NCBI RefSeq assembly: GCF_006517275.1
Contig: NZ_CP041191.1
Coordinates: 1,420,501 to 1,484,500, forward strand
Length of the DNA stretch: 64,000 nucleotides
Direction: 5' to 3'
Source: Labrenzia sp. PHM005
GTDB taxonomy: Bacteria; Pseudomonadota; Alphaproteobacteria; Rhizobiales; Stappiaceae
In this document: positions 16,927-25,555 of the stretch, piece after piece
Position numbering within the stretch: position 1 is the stretch's first letter
Layout: each line of letters opens with the position of its first letter
Program-made: the position numbers and the translations under genes
The notes under the pieces: model-generated
Seen by the model: the letters and a program-made list of their open reading frames with translations, nothing else
Told to the model about the DNA's origin: nothing
The model's database searches: none

Positions 16927-17817
16927 CTACTGCTGAAAAATATTATGATAGCGCAAAGGCACTGAATATCTGAATAGGGTGACTGGTTTTGATCTGTGCA
17001 ATGCCATGGAAAACCCGATAGCAATGAGATAAGCGCCGCCATAAACAGCCAGACCAATGGACACCAAAAGGGGTGCCTGAGCCGTTTTGAGAATGGATGA
17101 CGCGCCGAGCATCAGGGCATAGAGCCAGCTGGCGCCGGACAGCGCGGCACAATTTGCAATCAGCAACTTTTGCGGTAAGGCCAAGGCCGCCAGCGGCCGG
17201 CCGGCGTATTCCTTAAGCAGCGGGGCCACCAGCTGTCGCATCAAAACCGCATCTATCGTCAGGATCGTGACGACGGCCAGCTTGGTGACGAGTTTTGGAG
17301 AGAACGCACTTGGATCGAAATTGGTGCGCACTCCAATCAAAGCAAGTCCGGAAATCCAGAGAATGGCAATGGCGCAAGCGATCTGGCGATGTGATTTGTC
17401 GACAAACTCCAGGAGTTGCCGGCTCATGCCCTTTGTTATCATCTGACGGACCGACAGGGCGGCAGAAACGACGGTTCCGAGCCCGATTGCAACACCGGCC
17501 AGATGCGCAAGCCGGATGAGATCCACATAGGCCGACGCCCAGCTGAGGTCTGGCGTCCACATGGCGACCATGTCTTGCAGATGATTGGAAGAGCCGGGCT
17601 CCGGATGCGGGCTGGCGGTCATCACCTCGCCTGAAAACCCCAAAGCGCCGCGCAGCTGAAGGGTCTCCATGGATGGGAAACAGATCGCCTCCAGGAGCGC
17701 TTGAATGTCGACGTAAGCCCCGCTGGAGAACAGGTAGATGTTGACGGCGGCGAGGACACCGCAGAGAGCCAGCGGCACACGCGCAGATTTCAGAATATGG
17801 CGGGTTTGATCAGACAT
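16927..17817 (-). CDS. Polytopic membrane protein of unknown function
   Basis: A 296-residue protein with an N-terminal helix (VPLALCGVLAAVNIYLFSSGAYV), a roughly 60-residue extracytoplasmic segment, then five or six helices. 'IRLAHLAGVAIGLGTVVSAAL', 'AIAILWISGLALIGVR' and 'KLVTKLAVVTILTIDAVLMRQLVAPLL' resemble CopD/DUF2214-like four-helix membrane proteins in which an intramembrane His follows a Leu-rich stretch. No cofactor can be assigned. Between an efflux gene and the oxidase gene, apparently transcribed alone. Confidence 0.75.
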   Translation of the reverse strand: MSDQTRHILKSARVPLALCGVLAAVNIYLFSSGAYVDIQALLEAICFPSMETLQLRGALGFSGEVMTASPHPEPGSSNHLQDMVAMWTPDLSWASAYVDLIRLAHLAGVAIGLGTVVSAALSVRQMITKGMSRQLLEFVDKSHRQIACAIAILWISGLALIGVRTNFDPSAFSPKLVTKLAVVTILTIDAVLMRQLVAPLLKEYAGRPLAALALPQKLLIANCAALSGASWLYALMLGASSILKTAQAPLLVSIGLAVYGGAYLIAIGFSMALHRSKPVTLFRYSVPLRYHNIFQQ

Positions 17818-17916
17818 TTTTTAACATCCCAAGGATCAGCCTGAATAGGCCGGGACAAAGAAGGCGTGTCCTCACCGTCTTTTAAGACGCACGCCGATGA
17901 ACAATTTAGTGGGGTG

Positions 17917-17944
17917 TTCCGGGCGGAGTAACACCCGCCCGGAA
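17917..17944 (-). terminator. Terminator of the AA5-like oxidase gene
   Basis: Perfect 10-bp stem TTCCGGGCGG (17917-17926) / CCGCCCGGAA (17935-17944), 8-base loop, starting 9 bases after the stop. Only a weak T-rich tail follows on the minus strand. Confidence 0.65.
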
Positions 17945-17953
17945 ACTGAGTGG

Positions 17954-20900
17954 TTAGGCGAGTTGATCAATGGCAACGGATTGGTCGTTGAAGGCCAGTT
18001 CTTCGAAATCATAAAGAATGTCGAAGTCGTTTCCGGACCATACGACGACACCTGCGCCGTCCTCGGTGGCGCCCCAATTGTAATCAGCAGCGTTGCCGTC
18101 GATCTTGAAGCTGTCCTGGCCTTCGGTGCCGGTGAGATATTGGGTCACTCCAGCGATATCCTGAACCTGCCCGCTACCGGTTGTCAGCGGCACGCTCATG
18201 TCTGAAAACTCAAGACTTTCAAAGCCGTGGAGAATGTCAAAGCCGGAGGCACCCCAGACAACAACGCCAGTTCCGTCGTTGGTCGGCCCCCAGCCAAAAT
18301 CAGAGGCTTTGCCGTCAATCACAAACCGGTCATTGTCCGTGGTTCCGGTCAGATACTGGGTCACCCCGGCAACATCCTGGTAGCTGCCGTCTTCGGATGT
18401 CAGCGGGACGGAAAGATCGTCAAACCGGATTTCTTCGAAATCTTTCAAGATGTCGAAGCCGGTCGGGCCCCAAACCACAGTCCCGGTGCCGTCCTCGGTC
18501 GGACCCCAGCCGTAGTCCTTGGATTGTCCATTGATCACAAAGACATCCTTGTCGGCTGTGCCAGTGACCCATTGGGTTTCAGTGGCAATGTCATTGACTT
18601 CGTTCACCGGATTTGTTGGATCTACCGGGTCTGGATCAACCGGATCTGGGTCTACCGGATCTGGGTCTACCGGGTCGGGATCTACCGGGTCTGGGTCTAC
18701 TGGGTCGGGATCGACTGGCGCAGAAGCGCCCTCCTTCAGTACGACATTGTCCAGAAGCCCGCCGATGGACGGATGCGTTCCGTCAGAGGCCCGGAAGGAG
18801 AGTTCGTCATTGCCGCCTGTGCCGACAACCGTGACGCTGTAGCTGCCCGGGTCCGAGTGGCCCGGTTTTACCGTCTGAACGACAGATCCATTCCACAGAA
18901 TGTCCATACCGGCCCGGTCACTGTGGCCGGTGCGCACTTCATAGTCGAAGGTCAGGTCGTAGGTCTTGTTTTCCTGTGTGGCGACCGATTGCGAAATCAC
19001 GCCGCGTTCAGAATCGATCTCAAGAGCGGTTTTTCCGTCCGTGGCTGCAATGCCTTCGTAGCCGTCCTGCCACAATTCGAAATTGTTGCGGCTCGATTGC
19101 CAGCCGGTCAGGGAGCTGTGTGTCTCCCAGTTTGTGACCTCTTCTGAGGTTTCAAAGCTGCCATTGGTCAAAAGGTTTGCCGGATCTACGGGATCCGGGT
19201 CGACCGGGTCGGGATCAACCGGATCCGGATCGACCGGGTCTGGGTCGACTGGATCGGGATCGACCGGGTCCGGCATTGGAACCGGATCGGTTCCATCGGA
19301 TTTCAAGACCACATTGTCCACCAGACCGCCGAGCAGCAAATTGGTGTCTTTAGTTGCTTGGAACGTCAGCTTGTCATCGCCGCCTGTTCCGACGACTTTG
19401 AAGTCATAGGAGCCAACATCCCCATTATCGGGCTTGAGCGTGGCAATGATCTCATCGTTCCAAAGAACTTCCAGGCCAATCTTCCAGATGTTGGCGCCCA
19501 TGGCTTCGGTTTCATAGGTGAAAGACAGGTCATAGGTCTGGCCCCGGACAGTATCGACGGTCTGGGAAACCGCGCCGGATGCGCCATCAAGGCCCAGTGC
19601 CGTATGACCGTGTGTGGCATTCGCATCTATGTTCTTGTCGCCATGAATTTCAAAGCGGCCGTTGCTGCTGGTCCAGCCTTCCATCTGATTGACCGTTGTC
19701 ATCTTGTCGGTCGGGTTCGGGACTTCGAAGCTGCCGTTGACCAGAATGTTTTCTGGGTCTTCTGCCAGGGGAACATTGGATGGCTGAACGTCAATGTTGG
19801 GCGCAATGGACGGCACACCGTTCTTGTCCCAGACAAACATCATCCAGCTGCCAGACGACAGGCCCTGTTCCACTGTTGGGGTGTAAACGGTGATGTTGTC
19901 GCCGGAACCTGCTTTGAACGGAACTTCAACAAAACCAGTACCCATGTTGAAGGCGTGCGTCGACGCGCCGTTTTTGACCATGGTGATGCGCGCGACATCG
20001 GCGCCGTCATCAACGCGGATGTTGTAGGCGCTGCCGGCATGAACCTCAGAAGGCGCGATTTCAACGACCGGACGGTCGGCGAGATTGCCGTTGTCGTCAT
20101 ACAGATAAGACGGTTTGTAAGCCTGAGCGTCGAGGTAGTTTTTCTCAGCAAAACCGGCAGCTCCGCCCCCTGCAGACAGGATAGTCCCATCGTTCAAAAG
20201 AACAGACGTGGAGTGGTAGAGGCGGGAAGATGCTTCATCGACCGTTGTTGTCAGGGAGTTGTCTTTTGGATCCCAGATCATGGCCGTATGGTTTGCAGCT
20301 GCCTCTGTGTTGCCCCGTGCGGACCCGCCGTTGATGAGAACCGTGCCGTCGGCCAGCGTGGTCATGTTTGACCAGTTCCGCTCGGCCCCCATGTCTCCAA
20401 CTTTCTCGAAGGACACACCGCCGCCCGAGATATCCATGCTCCACAGGCCGCTGCCGGTGTCCTGAATGAGGATCTTGCCGGAATCGTATTGGACGGCAGG
20501 ATTGTCCCAGGCTGCGTAAAAGGGGAGGGTGCCGATCTGAGTGACCGAACCGTTTCCTGACGGATCCAGCGACATGACTTCGATCTGGCCGTTGCCGCCG
20601 CCGCCAGTGGCGAAGTAAACAACCTTACCGTCCGTATCCAAAAAGGCGCGCGGATAATGCCCGGAAACGCCCAGATTGGCATCCGTTGCACCGGTCAATG
20701 GCTTCCAGCCTTCGCCATAGGTGTAGATTTCCGGTGTTGCCATATGGCGCCCGGCTGAATCGCTGCCGCCGAGCATGATCATCTGGCCGTTGTCCAGGGA
20801 CACCATGGTCGGATACCAGCGCTGATTGACCATGTCGCCATCCGGAGCGGCATATAATTCGCCGGTTTTCATGTCCAGGATGTTGACGTCGTTGACGCCG

Positions 20901-21190
20901 GTGTTGGGCTTGCCGTCCGGCCGGCCATCGCCGCCCGCGATCAGGATCTTGTCTTCTCCCGGAATAATCATGGCCGCCGAACAGAAAATGTCGGTTGTCG
21001 TGGTGTTGGTCAGCGTTTCGTGCTCGCCGGTCACCGGGTTGTAGATGTCGTAGATAAATTGACCGCCCTGCATGCCCTTGTTGTCGGTGCCAAAAGTCAG
21101 AACCCGTCCGTCATCCATGACAACGGAATGAATTCCAATGATCGGCCATGCTTGCAAATTGCCCCAAGTTCCATCGGTTTGTGCCGGCAT
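17954..21190 (-). CDS. AA5-like copper-radical oxidase with type I secretion C-terminus
   Basis: 1078 residues from the ATG at 21190 (AGGAG 8 bases upstream; 12 codons shorter than the longest frame). Residues 1-475: kelch propeller plus DUF1929-type domain of glyoxal/galactose oxidases. All radical-copper residues align by motif: Cys-70 (IFCSAAMI) and Tyr-126 (QRWYPT) for the thioether cofactor, Tyr-325/His-326 (RLYHSTSVLL), and His-412 (STHAFNMGTG). Residues about 481-632 and 672-818 are two related beta-sandwich modules opening with 'NGSFE', CBM-like, each followed by an Asp-Pro-Val linker (640-670; 823-857). Residues 860-1078 hold three repeats of about 66 residues ending in 'FDILxxFExLxFxD', resembling RTX-protein tails. 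No signal peptide; divergent from T1SS genes, so probably exported by them. Likely oxidises alcohols or aldehydes to yield H2O2. Confidence 0.88.
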   Translation of the reverse strand: MPAQTDGTWGNLQAWPIIGIHSVVMDDGRVLTFGTDNKGMQGGQFIYDIYNPVTGEHETLTNTTTTDIFCSAAMIIPGEDKILIAGGDGRPDGKPNTGVNDVNILDMKTGELYAAPDGDMVNQRWYPTMVSLDNGQMIMLGGSDSAGRHMATPEIYTYGEGWKPLTGATDANLGVSGHYPRAFLDTDGKVVYFATGGGGNGQIEVMSLDPSGNGSVTQIGTLPFYAAWDNPAVQYDSGKILIQDTGSGLWSMDISGGGVSFEKVGDMGAERNWSNMTTLADGTVLINGGSARGNTEAAANHTAMIWDPKDNSLTTTVDEASSRLYHSTSVLLNDGTILSAGGGAAGFAEKNYLDAQAYKPSYLYDDNGNLADRPVVEIAPSEVHAGSAYNIRVDDGADVARITMVKNGASTHAFNMGTGFVEVPFKAGSGDNITVYTPTVEQGLSSGSWMMFVWDKNGVPSIAPNIDVQPSNVPLAEDPENILVNGSFEVPNPTDKMTTVNQMEGWTSSNGRFEIHGDKNIDANATHGHTALGLDGASGAVSQTVDTVRGQTYDLSFTYETEAMGANIWKIGLEVLWNDEIIATLKPDNGDVGSYDFKVVGTGGDDKLTFQATKDTNLLLGGLVDNVVLKSDGTDPVPMPDPVDPDPVDPDPVDPDPVDPDPVDPDPVDPANLLTNGSFETSEEVTNWETHSSLTGWQSSRNNFELWQDGYEGIAATDGKTALEIDSERGVISQSVATQENKTYDLTFDYEVRTGHSDRAGMDILWNGSVVQTVKPGHSDPGSYSVTVVGTGGNDELSFRASDGTHPSIGGLLDNVVLKEGASAPVDPDPVDPDPVDPDPVDPDPVDPDPVDPDPVDPTNPVNEVNDIATETQWVTGTADKDVFVINGQSKDYGWGPTEDGTGTVVWGPTGFDILKDFEEIRFDDLSVPLTSEDGSYQDVAGVTQYLTGTTDNDRFVIDGKASDFGWGPTNDGTGVVVWGASGFDILHGFESLEFSDMSVPLTTGSGQVQDIAGVTQYLTGTEGQDSFKIDGNAADYNWGATEDGAGVVVWSGNDFDILYDFEELAFNDQSVAIDQLA
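18618..18722 (-). repeat. 15-bp tandem repeat coding the second DPVDP linker
   Basis: Seven diverged copies of a 15-bp unit (type GGATCTACCGGGTCT on the plus strand) encode the repeating pentapeptide Val-Asp-Pro-Asp-Pro. Copies differ mainly at synonymous positions, so selection keeps the peptide. It lies inside the oxidase gene as a spacer before the C-terminal repeats. Confidence 0.9.
19182..19271 (-). repeat. 15-bp tandem repeat coding the first DPVDP linker
   Basis: Six diverged copies of the same 15-bp unit as at 18618-18722, encoding the linker between the two CBM-like modules of the oxidase. The two arrays share sequence, so recombination between them could delete the second module in frame. 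Confidence 0.9.
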
Positions 21191-21402
21191 CTGACAATCT
21201 CCTGTTTCCAATCCAAATTGAGACACTCGGCATTGGTAATTGTCTCAATATGAAACAACGTAGCGTTGTGCCTTTCTTGGTAACGGAAAATTGCAAGTCG
21301 TATGCCAGGCTAACTATTAGTGACCTTAATTATTTCGCTTTCGCTATACGGAATTTTATCAATATCGAGGCAGAGTGCAGGATAGGCGAAGGAATTAGTT
21401 AT
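21191..21402. promoter_or_regulatory. Divergent promoter region between oxidase and T1SS genes
   Basis: 212 bases between head-to-head starts, clearly more AT-rich than the flanking genes. A shared region of this size supports joint control of the substrate and its exporter. No single operator stands out. Confidence 0.5.
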
Positions 21403-23295
21403 ATGCCCGTAGCAGTTTTTAGTAAGCCGCTGTTAACGTTTACTATATTGGCCAACCTTCTGATGCTGGCGGCTCCCTTGCACATGATGCAGGTATATGA
21501 CCGGGTGCTGATCTCCGGCAGTCTCAGTACCCTTTTCTATATTACCCTGATTACAGCCGGGGCATTGGCCATGTTCGGTGTTTGTGAGGCCCTTCGCAAC
21601 CGTTTGGCACAACGCCTGGCTGCAGCTTATGTCGTTGAGCGCGCTGAGCCACTGTTTCAAGCCTGTGCCAACTGTACTGACAAGACCCGGGCAAATGAAA
21701 TGCTCCGCCATTTCAATACGGTCAAACAGTTCATTGGCAGCAAAGCGTACATTGGTCTTTACGATTTGCCCTTCGCGCCGCTGTTTCTCATGCTTCTTTT
21801 TGCCATTCACACGCAAATCGGTCTGATCACCTTTGCAGGAGCAGCCGTATTAGTGTCGATTGCGCTTCTTAATAAGAGGGTCAACGATACCAATCAGCGG
21901 ACATCGGCCGGCGCCAATTCGCAATCGGTCAACTTTGCCAGCACAATCATATCCCGCAGCGAAGACATCAAGGCCATGGGCTTGATGCCATCTTTGGTGG
22001 AGCGCTGGGGGCATATGACCGGGGCGTCCTTGAATGCGCAGGAACAATCGACCGAAATCAGCGCGAAGTTTCATGGGGCAAGCCGGGCGGCCCGCCAGAT
22101 CCTGCAAATCTCGATCATGGCCTGGGGCGCGTTTCTGGTGCTCGGCGGCGATATGTCCGGCGGTTTGATCTTTGCGGCTTCGATGATTTCCGGCCGGGCT
22201 TTGCAGCCGATCGAGCAGGTGATCGGTGGCTGGGACAACATCAATCGGGCGGTCCGGTCTGCCGAAGACATTGCCGGGTTTTTGAAACAGTCCGGTTCCA
22301 CTGCCGCGCCCCTCGAACAACCGGCGCCAAAGGGTAGCCTGCGCCTTGAAGAGGTCACTGCAACCGCAGGCGAATCCATTCTTTTGGAGAATATTACATT
22401 TGAATTGAAACCAGGAGAGTTTCTTGGGGTTGTCGGCCCGTCAGGGGCTGGCAAGTCAACTCTGGCCCGCATCATCTCCGGGGCACTGCCTCCGGAAAGC
22501 GGCCGGGTATTGCTTGATGGCTGTGACCGCAGGAATTGGCCGGATGGCCAATGGGGCGACAGTGTCGGCTATCTCGGCCAGGACTTACAGCTCTTTCCAG
22601 CATCCATCGCAGAGAATATTGCCCGAATGGCCGTAACACCTGATGAGGCCGGGGTTGTCGAAGCGGCTCAGCTGACTGGGGTTCATGACCTCATCAACAG
22701 CCTGCCGGACGGTTATCAAAGCCAGATTGGCGACGGTCAGATCCGGTTGTCCGGCGGGCAGATCCAGCGGATTGCGCTCGCCAGGGCGATCTACACCCAG
22801 CCGGCTCTCTTGGTGCTGGATGAACCCAACGCTCATCTGGATCAGGCAGGCGAAGAGCGGTTGATCGGAATTTTGAAAAGGCTGAAGGGTGAGGGGGTGA
22901 CCATCATCGCCATCAGTCAACGTGGCGGCATCAATCAGTTGGCGGACCGGATCATGGTGCTGAAAGACGGTCGCTGTGCTGCCATGCATGTGAATGAGGC
23001 GCACAATCCCCGGCCGGCCGCAGCCAACACCACCGGGTCGGCCTCAGTCCGGACGCCTGAAGTGCCTGCTACTCAGCCACGGCCGCAAGCCCCGGTTCAA
23101 AGGCAGATGCCACCTGTACCAGCGGTCGATCAAAATACCTCGGCAGAAACTGCCAAAGCATTTGCTGAGCAGCGCCAGGCAAAACCTATAAAGCCGACCG
23201 GTTCTATAGATAGAGAGAGCCGTCCGGTTCCAGGTACTCGGAAATATGCTTCACCGGACATTGTTTCTGAACAGCGGGAAAGAGGGGCGGCGTGA
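21403..23295 (+). CDS. Type I secretion ABC transporter (PrtD/HlyB-like)
   Basis: 630 residues from the ATG at 21403 (AAGGA about 9 bases upstream); the frame stays open 85 codons further but overlaps the oxidase start. Membrane domain 1-300 starts directly with 'LTFTILANLLMLAAPLHMMQVYDRVLISGSLSTL', the PrtD-type opening; there is no C39 peptidase or CLD. ABC domain: Walker A 'GPSGAGKST' (345-353), signature 'LSGGQIQRIALARAIY', Walker B 'ALLVLDEP'. A Pro/Gln-rich tail of roughly 110 residues follows the ATPase, longer than usual for PrtD. Overlaps the adaptor gene by 4 bases (GTGA). Energises export of an unfolded substrate, probably the divergent oxidase. No TolC gene here. Confidence 0.92.
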   Translation: MPVAVFSKPLLTFTILANLLMLAAPLHMMQVYDRVLISGSLSTLFYITLITAGALAMFGVCEALRNRLAQRLAAAYVVERAEPLFQACANCTDKTRANEMLRHFNTVKQFIGSKAYIGLYDLPFAPLFLMLLFAIHTQIGLITFAGAAVLVSIALLNKRVNDTNQRTSAGANSQSVNFASTIISRSEDIKAMGLMPSLVERWGHMTGASLNAQEQSTEISAKFHGASRAARQILQISIMAWGAFLVLGGDMSGGLIFAASMISGRALQPIEQVIGGWDNINRAVRSAEDIAGFLKQSGSTAAPLEQPAPKGSLRLEEVTATAGESILLENITFELKPGEFLGVVGPSGAGKSTLARIISGALPPESGRVLLDGCDRRNWPDGQWGDSVGYLGQDLQLFPASIAENIARMAVTPDEAGVVEAAQLTGVHDLINSLPDGYQSQIGDGQIRLSGGQIQRIALARAIYTQPALLVLDEPNAHLDQAGEERLIGILKRLKGEGVTIIAISQRGGINQLADRIMVLKDGRCAAMHVNEAHNPRPAAANTTGSASVRTPEVPATQPRPQAPVQRQMPPVPAVDQNTSAETAKAFAEQRQAKPIKPTGSIDRESRPVPGTRKYASPDIVSEQRERGAA

Positions 23296-24713
23296 GTTTC
23301 TACAAGCAATTTCATGCCCTCGGCGGGATGCTGTTTGCTCCAGAAGAGGCCCAATCGACAGTTGGTTTGGGTTGGCGAGCGAGCGTCAAAACCGGAGACC
23401 GCGATATCATTGCCTCCGGCACACGCTGGGTTGGGATCGCGTGCGCGGTGTTTCTCGTTTGGGGACTGTTTTTCCCGCTCAGCTCGGCCGTTGTGGCACC
23501 TGGTACGTTAATCTCCAAAGGCCGCAACCAGCTTTTGCAGCATGCCGCAGGCGGGGTTGTTGAAGAGATCTTGGCGGCCAACGGAGATCATCTGTTTGAA
23601 GGTGATCCGATTGTGCGCATCGATCCATCTGCGGCTCGTGCGCATTTGGCCAAACTGGAGGCCCGCCAGGCTTTACTTCAAGCTCAGGAACAGCGCTTGG
23701 CCGCTCTCAGAATTGCCGGCGATACTGGATATCAAACAGCGGAGATAGATGTTGCGGCCTTGCGCGGCGTTTCCAAAGACCTTGCCGCAAAAGTGAGGAT
23801 CCCGCTTGGCATAGAGGGACGCTATCCAATTTTGGATGAGCAGCTCGCCGCTTTTGACGCCAGCTTGCGGCAATCGGAAAGTGAAGTGTCCGCTTTGCGG
23901 AACCGCCGGGCCGGCCAGGCGGACGAACTCACCGGTCTGAACAATCAGATTGCCGCAAAAACTCAAAAACTCGCGTTGCTTGAAGGTGATTTGGCCAAAA
24001 TGGAGCCGCTGGTGGCGGAAGGGTATATTTCCCAGACACGGTTCAATGAAAAACGCGCGGGTGTCATGGAAGACACCAGCCAGCTTGCCGCCCTCAAGGC
24101 ACGTGCTGGGACGATGACGGCGCAAATTGCGGAAACAGAAGATTCCCTGGCAACGCTAATTGCCCGTAAGAACGCGGAAAACGCTGAGGAATTGTCCGCC
24201 GTCTTTGCTGATTTGGCAGCCGTTCAAAAAGAAATCGATGCGGCACGGATTGCCCTGAACCAGACCGTTGTCCGTGCCCCGGCAAAAGGAATTCTGGTCA
24301 AATTCGAGGCCAACACGGTCGGCGGTGTTATTGAAGGCGGCAAATCCTTCGGCGAAATCGTACCGGTCTCCGGAGATGTTGTGGTGGAAGCTCGCGTGTC
24401 GCCGCAAGACATCGGCGCGATTAAGGTTGGCCAGGAAACGGAAGTTGTCATCACAGCATTCAAGCGGGGTCAGGTGGATCCCTTGCCAGGTGCCGTCACC
24501 TATGCGGCTGCGGATTCCAAACTGGATGAACTGACGGGCGAACCCTATTTTGAAGTATTGATTTCCCTGAAGGAGACCGCTGACCGGAAGAGCATCACCG
24601 TCCAGCCTGGCATGCTTACTGAGGTGTATATCCAAACAGGCAGCCGTAGCTTCTTTGGTTATCTCCTTCAGCCGGTCACAGACAGTTTCCTGCGTGCGTT
24701 CCGAGAGCGGTAA
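23292..24713 (+). CDS. HlyD-family type I secretion adaptor (PrtE-like)
   Basis: 473 residues from a GTG overlapping the ABC gene's stop. One inner-membrane helix near residues 46-68 (WVGIACAVFLVWGLFFPLSSAVV), then 'GTLISKGRNQLLQHAAGGVVEEILAANGDHLFEGDPIVRID' (lipoyl half), a long periplasmic coiled coil (about 115-315), the second lipoyl half 'NQTVVRAPAKGILVKF' and the beta-barrel 'VVVEARVSPQDIGAIKVGQETEVVITAF'. This is the membrane-fusion protein linking the ABC exporter to an outer-membrane TolC. Translational coupling shows the two subunits are made together. Confidence 0.93.
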   Translation: MSFYKQFHALGGMLFAPEEAQSTVGLGWRASVKTGDRDIIASGTRWVGIACAVFLVWGLFFPLSSAVVAPGTLISKGRNQLLQHAAGGVVEEILAANGDHLFEGDPIVRIDPSAARAHLAKLEARQALLQAQEQRLAALRIAGDTGYQTAEIDVAALRGVSKDLAAKVRIPLGIEGRYPILDEQLAAFDASLRQSESEVSALRNRRAGQADELTGLNNQIAAKTQKLALLEGDLAKMEPLVAEGYISQTRFNEKRAGVMEDTSQLAALKARAGTMTAQIAETEDSLATLIARKNAENAEELSAVFADLAAVQKEIDAARIALNQTVVRAPAKGILVKFEANTVGGVIEGGKSFGEIVPVSGDVVVEARVSPQDIGAIKVGQETEVVITAFKRGQVDPLPGAVTYAAADSKLDELTGEPYFEVLISLKETADRKSITVQPGMLTEVYIQTGSRSFFGYLLQPVTDSFLRAFRER

Positions 24714-24817
24714 TCTTGTCTGCCGGAAATTCGTTGGCTTGATGTGCTTCGCAGCCATTGAGTTTGCGCAAGGAGCGCCCTAGGTTCAGCCCGGACTGAC
24801 AAATTGGGATCCCACAT

Positions 24818-25108
24818 ATGCTCTTTGCGCTGATCTGCACCGACAAGCCAGGTGCACTCCAAGCCCGTCTCGACAATCGGGACGATCACATTGCCTTTTT
24901 GAAAGCCATGGGTGATGGCCTGAAAGCGGCCGGTCCGTTTTTGGACGACGATGGCAACATGACCGGGTCGCTGGTGGTGATTGAAGCTTCCAATCGGGAT
25001 GAAGCCCTTGCGATTTCCGAGGAAGATCCCTACGCCAAGGCCGGATTGTTCGAGAGCGTTGAAATCCGCCCGTGGAACTGGGTGGTGAAGAATCCGGAGA
25101 CGGCATAA
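24818..25108 (+). CDS. YciI-like protein
   Basis: A 96-residue ferredoxin-like-fold protein of the YciI family. 'MLFALICTDKPGALQARLDNRDDHIAFLKA' holds the conserved R-x-x-H-x-x-F/Y-L segment with the family's His, and 'GSLVVIEASNRDEALAISEEDPYAKAGLFESVEIRPWNWV' the conserved 'DPF/Y..AGL' and C-terminal strand. Cytosolic; biochemical role unclear for most members. Its stop abuts the GTG of the EVE gene (no spacer), forming an operon yciI-EVE-methyltransferase. Confidence 0.9.
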   Translation: MLFALICTDKPGALQARLDNRDDHIAFLKAMGDGLKAAGPFLDDDGNMTGSLVVIEASNRDEALAISEEDPYAKAGLFESVEIRPWNWVVKNPETA

Positions 25109-25534
25109 GTGCAGTACTGGTTGATTAAATCCGAGCCGGACAAATGGTCCTGGGAACAGCAGAAAGCCAAGGGTGATGCTGGCGAAGAGTGGGACGGCAT
25201 CCGCAACTATCAGGCCCGCAACAACATGCGGACGATGGAGATCGGCGACCGGGCGTTTTTCTATCACTCCAATATCGGCAAAGAAGTGGTCGGTGTGGTC
25301 GAGGTGTGCAGCGAAATACACCCAGACAGCACAACCGATGATCCGCGCTGGGAGTGTGTTGATTTCAAAGCCGTCTGCGACATTCCCAAGCCGGTAACAC
25401 TGGCCCAGGTCAAAGCGGAACCGCGCCTTGAAAAAATGTCCCTGGTGACTTCCATGCGCCTGTCCGTTCAGCCGGTGACGGCAGACGAATGGAAGATCGT
25501 TTGTGAGATGGGTGGCTTGAGCGATCCTGTCTGA
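25109..25534 (+). CDS. EVE-domain protein
   Basis: A 141-residue single-domain EVE protein (PUA-like fold, relative of YTH): 'QYWLIKSEPDKWSW' at the start, 'WDGIRNYQARNNMRTMEIGDRAFFYHSNIGKEVVGVVEV', and 'PVTLAQVKAEPRLEKMSLV' are the conserved blocks. The aromatic cage residues that recognise modified bases in the family (Trp in KWSW, aromatic FFYHS) are present. Thought to bind modified nucleic acid bases; in bacteria it often lies near respiration or modification genes. GTG start directly after the YciI stop. Confidence 0.92.
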   Translation: MQYWLIKSEPDKWSWEQQKAKGDAGEEWDGIRNYQARNNMRTMEIGDRAFFYHSNIGKEVVGVVEVCSEIHPDSTTDDPRWECVDFKAVCDIPKPVTLAQVKAEPRLEKMSLVTSMRLSVQPVTADEWKIVCEMGGLSDPV

Positions 25535-25555
25535 CATGTGTCTTTCGGAGACCCC

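Noticed and set aside
18618..19271. CRISPR-like tandem repeats
   Set aside because: The units are 15 bp without spacers and encode an in-frame Val-Asp-Pro-Asp-Pro linker.
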